Of a stretch of 5,553 nt of DNA, positions 1 to 5,553 are shown one piece after another. The position numbers were made by a program, and so were the translations under genes. Under the pieces are notes generated by a model. The model was not told the origin of the DNA, did no database searches, and saw nothing but the letters and a program-made list of their open reading frames with translations. How positions within the stretch are numbered: the first letter of the stretch is position 1; every line of letters starts with the position of its first letter. Source of the stretch: Prevotella sp. UBA4341 (GTDB taxonomy: Bacteria; Bacteroidota; Bacteroidia; Bacteroidales; Bacteroidaceae); contig DGTH01000043.1 in NCBI GenBank assembly GCA_002393705.1, positions 1-5,553 on the forward strand, in the 5' to 3' direction.

Positions 1-530
1 TTGTAGTCCCACTCGCGGCTGTAGGCCGATCCGCCGCCAATGATGAGCTTCGGCTTGTGTTCCAGGGCCAGACGCTCCATTTCGTCATAATCCACGCGCC
101 CCGTCTCCTTATTGAGGTTGTAGCCCACGGGGTTATACAGTATGCCGGAGGTGTTGACCAGCGAGCCGTGGCTCAGGTGTCCGCCGTGGTCCAGGTTCAG
201 ACCCATAAACGTGTCGCCAGGCTTTAGCACGGTCAGCAGTACGGCGGCGTTGGCCTGCGCACCCGAGTGAGGCTGCACGTTGGCATATTCGGCACCGAAG
301 AGCTGGCACACGCGGTCTATGGCCAGCTGCTCCACCTTATCCACCACCTGGCAGCCGCCGTAGTAGCGGTGGCCGGGGTAGCCTTCGGCGTACTTGTTGG
401 TCAGGTAGCTCCCCATGGCTTCCATTACCTGGTCGCTTACGAAGTTCTCGCTGGCTATGAGTTCAATACCTTTCAGCTGGCGCTGATGTTCCTGTTCGAT
501 GAGGTCGAAAATTTGCTGATCTCTTTCCAT
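1..530 (-). CDS. glyA: Serine hydroxymethyltransferase, N-terminal part (runs off the left edge)
   Basis: This cytoplasmic PLP enzyme converts serine and tetrahydrofolate to glycine and 5,10-methylene-tetrahydrofolate, the main source of one-carbon units. The ATG is at 530-528 and 176 codons are visible; the C-terminal part, including the PLP-binding lysine, lies outside the window. Family blocks read clearly: ELIASENF at residues 23-30, NKYAEGYPG then RYYGG at 45-59, [10 protein letters not shown] at 85-94, [10 protein letters not shown] at 113-122 and GGGSAYSRE at 165-173. The [12 protein letters not shown] ending resembles Bacteroidetes homologues (from memory). No frameshift or stop is seen. 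The gene is transcribed away from the transglycosylase gene from a probable promoter at 574-604. An AAGGA-like sequence lies about 12 nt before the ATG, farther than the usual spacing. Identity is secure. Confidence 0.97.
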   Translation of the reverse strand, partial: MERDQQIFDLIEQEHQRQLKGIELIASENFVSDQVMEAMGSYLTNKYAEGYPGHRYYGGCQVVDKVEQLAIDRVCQLFGAEYANVQPHSGAQANAAVLLTVLKPGDTFMGLNLDHGGHLSHGSLVNTSGILYNPVGYNLNKETGRVDYDEMERLALEHKPKLIIGGGSAYSREWDY

Positions 531-573
531 AATCAATATTAGTCCTTTAGTTCTATGTTTCTAAAAACGCATG

Positions 574-604
574 CAAAGGTACGAAGAAGTAAGTAAAGGA
601 CAAA
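574..604 (-). promoter_or_regulatory. Probable glyA promoter (Bacteroidetes-type -33/-7)
   Basis: Read on the minus strand, TTTG (604-601) is followed after 19 nt by TACCTTTG (581-574), a full match to the Bacteroidetes primary sigma consensus TTTG / TAnnTTTG. The -7 box ends 43 nt before the glyA ATG, implying a leader of roughly 35 nt. The same boxes with the same 19-nt gap precede the antiporter gene, which raises confidence in both. Confidence 0.8.
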
Positions 605-645
605 ATAAATCGTGATTAATTTTTGTTTTCTCTCGACCTAAGGTA

Positions 646-670
646 GCCACTTTTAACGCCCTAAAGTGGC
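646..670. repeat. 8-bp inverted repeat GCCACTTT / AAAGTGGC
   Basis: GCCACTTT at 646-653 and AAAGTGGC at 663-670 are perfect complements around a 9-nt loop. The right arm also starts a second small dyad, AAAGTG-G-CACTTT (663-675), so three CACTTT-type half-sites sit together. The motif ACTTT recurs as the spacer inside the adjoining 682-742 array, suggesting that the two belong to one repeat cluster. It lies about 40 bp upstream of the glyA -33 box. Its role is unknown: operator, RNA hairpin or part of a repeat element. Confidence 0.55.
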
Positions 671-681
671 ACTTTAAGAAT

Positions 682-742
682 GTTCCATGGGGTGGAATAC
701 TTTGTTCCATGGGGTGGAACACTTTGTTCCATGGGGTGGAAC
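682..742. repeat. 22-bp tandem repeat (about 2.8 copies) of alternating GTTCCA / TGGAAC half-sites
   Basis: Each unit reads GTTCCA, spacer TGGGG, TGGAAC, spacer ACTTT. The units start at 682, 704 and 726. The only mismatch inside the repeats is T for C at the end of the second half-site (698); the third copy loses the repeat after 742. Six half-sites at 682, 693, 704, 715, 726 and 737 alternate in direction with an exact 11-bp step, close to one helical turn. In single-stranded form any half-site can pair with either neighbour through a 5-nt loop. This is seen directly; function is not known. Confidence 0.85.
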
Positions 743-861
743 AATCAGAGAAGTAGCACTTCTTTGGTGGAGAAACGGTGCTTTTGTTGTTAGAAGTAGC
801 GAGGTTTTGCGCTGAAATAACGCGTATTTTGTTGTAATAAATGTTAAAACAGTAGGAATCT

Positions 862-933
862 TGCCACACTTGCCACCATAATGCCACGCGTAATCTGCTG
901 ATTTACAGCGCGTGTTGCAAGTGTGGCATTTTT
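862..933 (+). repeat. Compound inverted repeat with 12-bp outer stem and T-run
   Basis: TGCCACACTTGC (862-873) pairs perfectly with GCAAGTGTGGCA (917-928). Nested inside, CACGCG (885-890) pairs with CGCGTG (909-914), and the remaining apex (TAATC against GATTTA) can pair imperfectly. The plus-strand right arm is followed by TTTTT (929-933), as in an intrinsic terminator, but no upstream plus-strand gene is visible for it to end. The left side carries three copies of TGCCAC (862, 871, 882), two of them inside a 9-bp direct repeat beginning CTTGCCAC (860 and 869). It could be a terminator of an unseen small RNA, a REP-like or MITE-like element, or a structured leader. Confidence 0.6.
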
Positions 934-978
934 GCAAGAAAAATAAAAAATCATAGAGGCGTAGTGGGGCTCAGTCGC

Positions 979-988
979 ATTTGCAAAT
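979..988. promoter_or_regulatory. Possible operator: perfect 10-bp palindrome ATTTGCAAAT
   Basis: ATTTGCAAAT is a perfect palindrome centred about 50 bp upstream of the putative transglycosylase -33 box. It sits in the loop between GGCGTA (958-963) and TACGCC (988-993), a further 6-bp inverted repeat sharing one base with it. Related TTGCAA sites occur at 915-920 and 932-937. A regulator site is plausible, but a 10-bp palindrome in AT-rich DNA can arise by chance. Confidence 0.3.
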
Positions 989-1030
989 ACGCCGATGAAC
1001 TTCGCACCTCGAAAAATATCCCCTTCAGAT

Positions 1031-1061
1031 TTTGCAGGTTCGGCAAAAAGTAGTAACTTCG
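1031..1061 (+). promoter_or_regulatory. Probable promoter of the lytic transglycosylase gene
   Basis: TTTG (1031-1034) is followed by a 19-nt gap and TAACTTCG (1054-1061), one mismatch from TAnnTTTG. The gap equals that of the glyA and antiporter promoters. The -7 box ends only 8 nt before the ATG at 1070, so the transcript would have almost no leader. This argues against the longer open frame that begins at 995, since that ATG lies upstream of the promoter. Confidence 0.55.
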
Positions 1062-1069
1062 CGGGCGAA

Positions 1070-2239
1070 ATGAAAAAGAACTGCTTGCTGACATGCTGCG
1101 TGGTGACGCTCCTTTTAGTGCTGGTTTTGGGCTGCAAGGAGCGTAAGGAGGGTGCTGTGGTGGCTCCCTGGGGCGTAGTGAGCGACTCGGTGTCGGAGGG
1201 TTTCGACCTGGGCGAGATACAGCGGGGCGGCGAGCTCATCGTGCTCTGCATGAGCGGCCCTGAGACGTACTACGACTACCACGGACGCTCGTTAGGCACC
1301 CAGTACCTGCTGGCCGAGCGCTTTGCCGAGAAAATAGGCTGCAGTGTGAGGGTCGATCTCTGCCGTGACACGCTGGAGATGCAGCAGAAGCTGCAGGAGG
1401 GACTGGCCGACGTAATGGTTCTTGGCCCTGACGCGGAGAGGGTCGTCGGAGGTTCAGAGCCGTTCGACTCGTTAGGATGGGTGGTCGATAGCGAGAAACC
1501 GCTGCTGCTCGAGGAGCTGCGCCGCTGGTACCGCCCGGAGCTGCTGGCCGAGGTGAAACAACAGGAGCGCGACATGCTGAGCCAGAAGAACCGCGTCAGG
1601 CGCAGGGTCTATGCCCCTATGCTCGACCGTCAGGGTGGCGTCATCTCGCAGTGGGACCATTTGTTCATCAACTACGCCCCGACGGCGGGCTGCGACTGGC
1701 GCTTGCTGGCGGCACAGTGCTACCAGGAATCAACCTTTGACCCCCAAGCCCGCTCGTGGGCAGGAGCCTGTGGCCTGATGCAGATTATGCCCTCGACGGC
1801 CGACCACTTAGGACTGGCGCGCACGGACATGTACGACCCAGAGAAGAACATTGCAGCAGCAGCCAAGTATCTGAAGGAGCTGACGACGATGTTCAGCGAC
1901 GTCAGCGACCGCCGGGAGCGCATGAACTTCGTGTTGGCCTCGTATAATGGCGGGGCGTTCCACATACGCGACGCCATGGCCCTCACGGAGAAGTACGGCG
2001 GCAACAAACACCGCTGGACTGACGTGGCGAAGTACGTACTGCTCTTGCAGCAGGAGCAGTACTACCGCGACCCCGTGGTCAGGCACGGCTACATGCGCGG
2101 TTCAGAGACGGCCGACTACGTGGCCCGCATTCAGCAGCGCTTCAACGAGTACCGGGGCGTACACTCGCCCCTGGGCGAAAGCCACCAGACGCCCCGCAAG
2201 GCCAAGAAGGAGCGTAAGGGAAAATACAGGGCCCGATAG
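1070..2239 (+). CDS. MltF-like lytic transglycosylase lipoprotein
   Basis: The 389-residue product should be a membrane-anchored enzyme that cleaves peptidoglycan glycan strands with 1,6-anhydro ring formation. Residues 1-22 form a lipoprotein signal: MKKN, a hydrophobic stretch, then lipobox VLGC with Cys22 as the lipidated residue. That signal chooses the ATG at 1070 over the in-frame ATG at 995, which would bury the signal behind 25 polar residues. Residues about 54-145 look like a shortened SBP_bac_3 (periplasmic binding-protein) domain. Residues about 200-360 form the SLT domain: the QESTFDP block with probable catalytic Glu220, GLMQIMP at 235-241, SYNGG at 291-295 and YVARIQQRF at 350-358. 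The C-terminal tail is basic (KAKKERKGKYRAR). No Shine-Dalgarno sequence is evident. The class is secure; MltF rather than another lytic transglycosylase subtype is inferred from the N-domain. Confidence 0.9.
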   Translation: MKKNCLLTCCVVTLLLVLVLGCKERKEGAVVAPWGVVSDSVSEGFDLGEIQRGGELIVLCMSGPETYYDYHGRSLGTQYLLAERFAEKIGCSVRVDLCRDTLEMQQKLQEGLADVMVLGPDAERVVGGSEPFDSLGWVVDSEKPLLLEELRRWYRPELLAEVKQQERDMLSQKNRVRRRVYAPMLDRQGGVISQWDHLFINYAPTAGCDWRLLAAQCYQESTFDPQARSWAGACGLMQIMPSTADHLGLARTDMYDPEKNIAAAAKYLKELTTMFSDVSDRRERMNFVLASYNGGAFHIRDAMALTEKYGGNKHRWTDVAKYVLLLQQEQYYRDPVVRHGYMRGSETADYVARIQQRFNEYRGVHSPLGESHQTPRKAKKERKGKYRAR

Positions 2240-2249
2240 AAAAAATATC

Positions 2250-2309
2250 GCGTTTCCCTTTGTCGTTTTCCGACTTTTTTGTACCTTTGCTGACGATAAT
2301 AGGAAACGC
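2250..2309. promoter_or_regulatory. 8-bp inverted repeat bracketing the antiporter promoter
   Basis: GCGTTTCC (2250-2257) and GGAAACGC (2302-2309) are perfect inverted copies. With one mismatch on each side, the pairing continues through TAT/ATA. The left arm ends 1 bp before the -33 box; the right arm covers the AGGA Shine-Dalgarno-like sequence ahead of the ATG at 2313. Arm centres are 52 bp apart, about five helical turns. It may be a paired operator, but a single chance dyad cannot be excluded. Confidence 0.4.
2259..2289 (+). promoter_or_regulatory. Probable antiporter promoter (Bacteroidetes-type)
   Basis: TTTG (2259-2262), a 19-nt gap and TACCTTTG (2282-2289) give a full consensus match, with the same -7 octamer as the glyA promoter. 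The -7 box ends 23 nt before the ATG, giving a leader of about 15-20 nt that includes AGGA (2301-2304) 8 nt before the start. The promoter begins only 20 bp after the transglycosylase stop, so the two genes need not share a transcript. Confidence 0.82.
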
Positions 2310-2312
2310 TAT

Positions 2313-3701
2313 ATGACATTGATTATTGTATTACTCCTGCTTTTAAGCTATCTGCTCATAGCCACAGGCCACCTGACGAACGTCAACAAGGCGGCCATCG
2401 CCATGTTCATAGCCGCTGCTGGCTGGGTGGTCTATATCTGCTACGGTACGGACTACGTCATGCAGCGCCACGCGGCTGACTACATGGTCTTTCTGGGGGG
2501 CGACGAGCCTTCGAGCGAGCGCGTCAAGCTGTATATATATAATAATGTGTTCCTCAACTACGTAGGCAAGGCGGCGGCCATTGTGCTCTTCCTGCTGGCT
2601 ACGATGTCTATCGTGGAGCTGCTGAACAACAACGGCTGTTTTGACTTTATACAGGACTGGATTAAGACGCGCAACTCGAAGCGCGTACTGTGGACGCTCT
2701 CGCTGGCCACCTTCGCCATATCGGCCAATCTGGATAATCTGACCACGACGACGATGATGCTGGTCATCATGCACAAAATCGTGCAGAACTCGCGCCAGCG
2801 CATGGTGGTAGGAGCATCGGTGGTGCTGGCAGCCAACTGCGGCGGCTGCATGACCGTCATTGGCGACCCCGCCGGCGTGGCCCTTTGGGGCAACGGGGCC
2901 GTGACGGCCTCTAACTTCTCAGCCTATCTGGCCCTGCCCGCCCTCCTGGCCTGGGTGATACCTACGTGGTGGATGAGCCGCGAACTGCCCGAAAGGCTCG
3001 ACGTGGCCTGGCCGGCAGCTCCCTACCGTGGCGACGATACGAACCTGAACCGCTGGCAGCGCATACTGATGCTCGTGGTGGGCATTGGCGGGCTGTGGTT
3101 CATACCTACGTTCCACAACATTACGAAGCTCTCGCCATTCCTCGGCGCCTTGTGCGTACTGAGCGTCCTCTGGGTGGTCAACGAGCTGGTCAACCGCAAG
3201 CTGAACAACTCCGGCCAGATGGCCCGCAGGCTCATACCCGTAGCCCTGCAGTACGACACCATACAGCAGATACTCTTCGTCATGGGCATCATGCTCGGAC
3301 TGGGTGTGGTGACGGAGACGGGCGTCTTTCCGAGCGTGGCCGAATGGATAGACCAGAACGTACACGACATCTGGATGGTAGGTCTCGTCTCAGGCCTCTT
3401 GAGCTCGCTGGTCGATACGTTCACCATCGCCATGTCGAACTTCTCGCTCTACGACGTCTTGCCGCAGGCCACGGACCCCTACCAGCTGAACTTCGTGCAG
3501 AACGGAGCCTTCTGGAAGGTCATCGCCTTCTCGACGGCCGTGGGCGGCTGTATGCTCTGCGTGGGCAACGTGAGCGGCCTGGCCCTGATGAAGATGGAGC
3601 ACGTCAGCCTGGGCTGGTACCTGAAGCACTGCACGCTGAAAGTGGCTGCCGGCTGGCTGGCCGGTCTGCTCACCCTGGCCGCCGAGTTCTATTTTATATG
3701 A
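2313..3701 (+). CDS. nhaD: NhaD-type Na+/H+ antiporter (ion transporter superfamily)
   Basis: The 462-residue protein is an inner-membrane carrier predicted to exchange Na+ (or Li+) for H+ and so link sodium and proton gradients. About 10-12 hydrophobic segments are visible, the first at residues 2-18. Family signatures: VNKAAIAMF at 24-32, DNLTTTTMM at 141-149, AANCGG then IGDPAG at 173-188, LLSSLVDTF at 362-370 and MEHVSLGWYLK at 428-438, matching the NhaD pattern of two GD/DN-containing halves. The open frame extends upstream to 1947, but that part overlaps the transglycosylase gene and lies before the promoter, so I start at the ATG at 2313, preceded by AGGA. Two motifs differ from classical NhaD (GDPAG for GDVTT, VDT for VDN), so ion specificity is less certain than family membership. 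A 69-bp gap separates it from pfkA on the same strand; readthrough is plausible. Confidence 0.85.
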   Translation: MTLIIVLLLLLSYLLIATGHLTNVNKAAIAMFIAAAGWVVYICYGTDYVMQRHAADYMVFLGGDEPSSERVKLYIYNNVFLNYVGKAAAIVLFLLATMSIVELLNNNGCFDFIQDWIKTRNSKRVLWTLSLATFAISANLDNLTTTTMMLVIMHKIVQNSRQRMVVGASVVLAANCGGCMTVIGDPAGVALWGNGAVTASNFSAYLALPALLAWVIPTWWMSRELPERLDVAWPAAPYRGDDTNLNRWQRILMLVVGIGGLWFIPTFHNITKLSPFLGALCVLSVLWVVNELVNRKLNNSGQMARRLIPVALQYDTIQQILFVMGIMLGLGVVTETGVFPSVAEWIDQNVHDIWMVGLVSGLLSSLVDTFTIAMSNFSLYDVLPQATDPYQLNFVQNGAFWKVIAFSTAVGGCMLCVGNVSGLALMKMEHVSLGWYLKHCTLKVAAGWLAGLLTLAAEFYFI

Positions 3702-3712
3702 TGTCTATTCTT

Positions 3713-3757
3713 TCTATAAAAACTATAAAGACTATAACCACTATAAAAACTATAAAA
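3713..3757. repeat. Five-copy 9-bp tandem repeat, consensus ACTATAAAA
   Basis: Units start at 3713 (TCTATAAAA), 3722 (ACTATAAAG), 3731 (ACTATAACC), 3740 and 3749 (both ACTATAAAA). They fill most of the 69-bp gap between the antiporter stop and the pfkA ATG, ending 13 bp before that ATG. The tract has no hairpin and no Shine-Dalgarno sequence. A 9-bp unit is in phase with codons, which is why an overlapping frame reads TIKTIKT across it, but no gene is implied. It could serve as an A-rich translation leader or a variable-length spacer. Confidence 0.85.
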
Positions 3758-3770
3758 ACCAAAAAGAACT

Positions 3771-4748
3771 ATGAGCAAAATCAAGACCATCGGCATTCTG
3801 ACCTCCGGAGGCGACGCTCCCGGCATGAATGCAGCCATACGCGCCGTGACGCGTGCAGGCATCTACAATGGATTCAGCATTAAGGGAATCTATCGAGGCT
3901 ACGACGGACTCATCAAGGGCGAAGTCAAGCCGTTCACCACCGAGGACGTCTCGGGCATCATTACCCGGGGCGGCACCATCCTGAAGACGGCCCGCTCGAA
4001 GGAGTTCATGACCCAGGAAGGCATGCAGAAGGCCTACGAGACTTGTCAGGCAGAGGAGATAGATGCCTTGGTGGTTATAGGCGGCAACGGCTCGCTGACC
4101 GGTGCGCGCAACTTCGGCATGGAGTTTGACTTCCCCGTCATAGGACTGCCCGGCACCATCGACAACGACCTCTTCGGCACCGACTCGACCATAGGCTACG
4201 ACACGACGATGAACACCATCATGGAGTGTGTTGACCGCATACGCGACACGGCCAACTCGCACGAGCGCATCTTCTTTGTCGAGGTGATGGGCCGCGACGC
4301 CGGCTTCCTGGCGCAGAACTCGGCCATAGCCTGCGGTGCCGAGGCAGCCATCATTCCTGAGGAGATGACCGAGGTTGACCAGCTGGCACAGTTCATGGGG
4401 CGCGGCATACGCAAGTCGAAGAAGTCGTGTATCGTCATCGTCTCAGAGAGTCCCAAGTGCGGCGCACTCTACTATGCCGACCGCGTAAAGAAGGAGTTTC
4501 CAGAGTTCGACGTGCGCGTCAGTATCCTGGGCCACCTGCAGCGAGGCGGCACCCCCTCGGCCCGCGACCGCATCCTGGCCTCGCGCACGGGCGTAGGAGC
4601 CATTGAGGCCATCAAGCAGGGCCAGCGCAACGTCATGGTGGGCGTCAGGTACAACGAGGTGGTCTATGTGCCCTTCTCCGAGTGCATACGCACCGACAAG
4701 CCTTTCGACCGCAAACTTATCAAGGTGCTCGACGAACTGAGCATATAG
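3771..4748 (+). CDS. pfkA: ATP-dependent 6-phosphofructokinase
   Basis: The 325-residue cytoplasmic enzyme phosphorylates fructose 6-phosphate to the 1,6-bisphosphate, the committed step of glycolysis; length is normal for bacterial PFK-1. Visible motifs: [14 protein letters not shown] at 11-24, GGNGS at 104-108, PGTIDND at 127-133 with catalytic base Asp131, SHERI with Arg166, EVMGR at 171-175 and GHLQRGG at 254-260 with substrate-binding His255 and Arg258. Gly107 and Gly128 occupy the positions (104 and 124 in E. coli) where PPi-dependent enzymes carry Asp and Lys, so ATP is the expected donor. Asn106 stands where E. coli has the Mg-binding Asp103, and Thr57 aligns with effector-site Arg54; both are unusual against E. 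coli. The ATG at 3771 fits the family N-terminus, with an A-rich leader and no Shine-Dalgarno. I see no promoter in the 69-bp gap, so cotranscription with the antiporter is likely. A terminator follows. Confidence 0.96.
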   Translation: MSKIKTIGILTSGGDAPGMNAAIRAVTRAGIYNGFSIKGIYRGYDGLIKGEVKPFTTEDVSGIITRGGTILKTARSKEFMTQEGMQKAYETCQAEEIDALVVIGGNGSLTGARNFGMEFDFPVIGLPGTIDNDLFGTDSTIGYDTTMNTIMECVDRIRDTANSHERIFFVEVMGRDAGFLAQNSAIACGAEAAIIPEEMTEVDQLAQFMGRGIRKSKKSCIVIVSESPKCGALYYADRVKKEFPEFDVRVSILGHLQRGGTPSARDRILASRTGVGAIEAIKQGQRNVMVGVRYNEVVYVPFSECIRTDKPFDRKLIKVLDELSI

Positions 4749-4775
4749 GGCGAAAATGGAGCTGAAAATGCCCAA

Positions 4776-4821
4776 AAAGAAAACATTTCTGAAAAAAAGT
4801 CGGAAATGTTTTCTTTGTTTT
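4776..4821 (+). terminator. Intrinsic terminator after pfkA
   Basis: A 14-bp perfect stem pairs 4776-4789 (AAAGAAAACATTTC) with 4803-4816. It extends by T-G, G-C and A-T pairs to a 7-nt loop at 4793-4799. The right arm ends in CTTT and is followed by GTTTT. It begins 27 bp after the pfkA stop. The stem is AT-rich, so its strength is uncertain, but length and placement fit termination between pfkA and atpD. Confidence 0.75.
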
Positions 4822-4841
4822 CGATAATTTTATTAACTTTG
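4814..4841 (+). promoter_or_regulatory. Possible atpD promoter overlapping the terminator
   Basis: TAACTTTG (4834-4841) matches the -7 consensus TAnnTTTG. The nearest upstream TTTG (4814-4817) lies 16 nt away instead of 19, so the -33 box is off-spacing or degenerate. That TTTG falls in the right arm and tail of the pfkA terminator hairpin. The -7 box ends 54 nt before the atpD ATG, giving an A-rich leader of about 45-50 nt without a Shine-Dalgarno sequence. Confidence 0.55.
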
Positions 4842-4880
4842 CCGTCATATTGACTAAAACAACAAAAACAATTTAAATAA

Positions 4881-5553
<673 letters not shown>

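Larger units (their letters stand above)
531..1069. other. Divergent intergenic region between glyA and the transglycosylase gene, no convincing gene
   Basis: About 540 bp separate the two divergent starts. Open frames here (for example minus-strand frames across 561-937 and a short plus-strand frame from 680) run through the repeats, have no recognisable domains and carry low-complexity or cysteine-rich translations, so I do not call genes. Besides the two promoters and the listed repeats, the region holds a small hairpin AGAAGT-AGC-ACTTCT at 749-763. It also has a 9-bp direct repeat AGAAGTAGC (749-757 and 792-800) and three TTGCAA sites (915-920, 932-937, 981-986). It is AT-rich compared with the flanking genes. 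No tRNA-like or rRNA-like structure was recognised. Confidence 0.7.

Noticed and set aside
680..793. Short plus-strand frame beginning ATG TTC CAT (about 37 codons) through the 22-bp repeat array
   Set aside because: The composition follows from the repeat, the C-terminus is low-quality (CFCC), and no ribosome binding site is evident. It is likely a chance frame.
682..933. CRISPR array
   Set aside because: The repeat unit is 22 bp in all, with 5-bp constant spacers and no variable spacers, and there are no cas genes in the window.
995..1069. Upstream in-frame ATG for the transglycosylase
   Set aside because: It would put 25 polar residues before a textbook lipoprotein signal, and it lies upstream of the likely promoter.
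561..1251. Minus-strand open frames of 87-135 codons across the intergenic region
   Set aside because: They translate the repeats and inverted repeats, have no domain-like pattern, overlap each other in different frames and lack ribosome binding sites. One overlaps the transglycosylase start on the opposite strand.
2262..2280. Mini-hairpin GTCG-TTTTC-CGAC followed by six T after the transglycosylase gene, as a terminator
   Set aside because: A 4-bp stem is too short to be credible, and the T-run lies between the -33 and -7 boxes of the nhaD promoter, which explains the sequence better.
1947..2312. N-terminal extension of the antiporter reading frame, overlapping the transglycosylase gene
   Set aside because: The frame is open, but its translation is Ser/Arg/Thr-rich shadow sequence in another frame of the SLT domain. 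The promoter, the AGGA and the family N-terminus all place the start at 2313.
2966..3883. 305-codon plus-strand frame overlapping nhaD and pfkA
   Set aside because: It is an Arg/Pro/Gly-rich shadow of nhaD in another frame, runs through the 9-bp repeat as TIKTIKT, and conflicts with two well-supported genes.
4443..4775. Minus-strand frames opposite pfkA and nhaD
   Set aside because: They are long open antisense frames expected from GC-rich codon usage, rich in His/Ala/Arg with no recognisable motifs.

Overview
The window looks like a chromosomal stretch from a Bacteroidales bacterium, most likely Prevotella-like. Four lines of evidence point this way. GlyA, PfkA and AtpD resemble Bacteroidetes homologues. 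Promoters fit the Bacteroidetes -33 TTTG / -7 TAnnTTTG pattern with a 19-nt gap. Shine-Dalgarno sequences are weak or absent before several genes. Coding DNA is GC-rich while the intergenic DNA is AT-rich. The genus is an inference.

Layout. Positions 1-530 (minus strand) hold the first 176 codons of glyA, serine hydroxymethyltransferase, which runs off the left edge. Positions 531-1069 are a divergent intergenic region of about 540 bp with no convincing gene. It holds a glyA promoter (574-604), an array of six alternating GTTCCA/TGGAAC half-sites spaced exactly 11 bp (682-742), a long compound inverted repeat followed by a T-run (862-933), and a promoter placed almost on top of the next start codon (1031-1061). 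Positions 1070-2239 encode a lipoprotein MltF-like lytic transglycosylase with an unusually short substrate-binding-like domain. Positions 2313-3701 encode an NhaD-type Na+/H+ antiporter with its own promoter, bracketed by an 8-bp inverted repeat. A 69-bp gap with a 9-bp tandem repeat leads to pfkA, ATP-dependent 6-phosphofructokinase (3771-4748). A strong hairpin terminator overlaps the probable promoter region of atpD, the F1 ATP synthase beta subunit (4896 to the right edge).

Function. This is mostly core metabolism and envelope upkeep: one-carbon metabolism, peptidoglycan turnover, sodium/proton balance, the committed glycolytic step, and the start of what is normally the atp operon. NhaD and AtpD both act on transmembrane ion gradients, but the terminator between pfkA and atpD argues that they are separate transcription units. 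I see no phage, insertion sequence, CRISPR array, toxin-antitoxin or defence system. The most unexplained material is the glyA/transglycosylase intergenic region. Among the proteins, the points of interest are an Asn at the usual Mg-binding Asp of PfkA, altered motifs in the antiporter, and the reduced transglycosylase N-domain.
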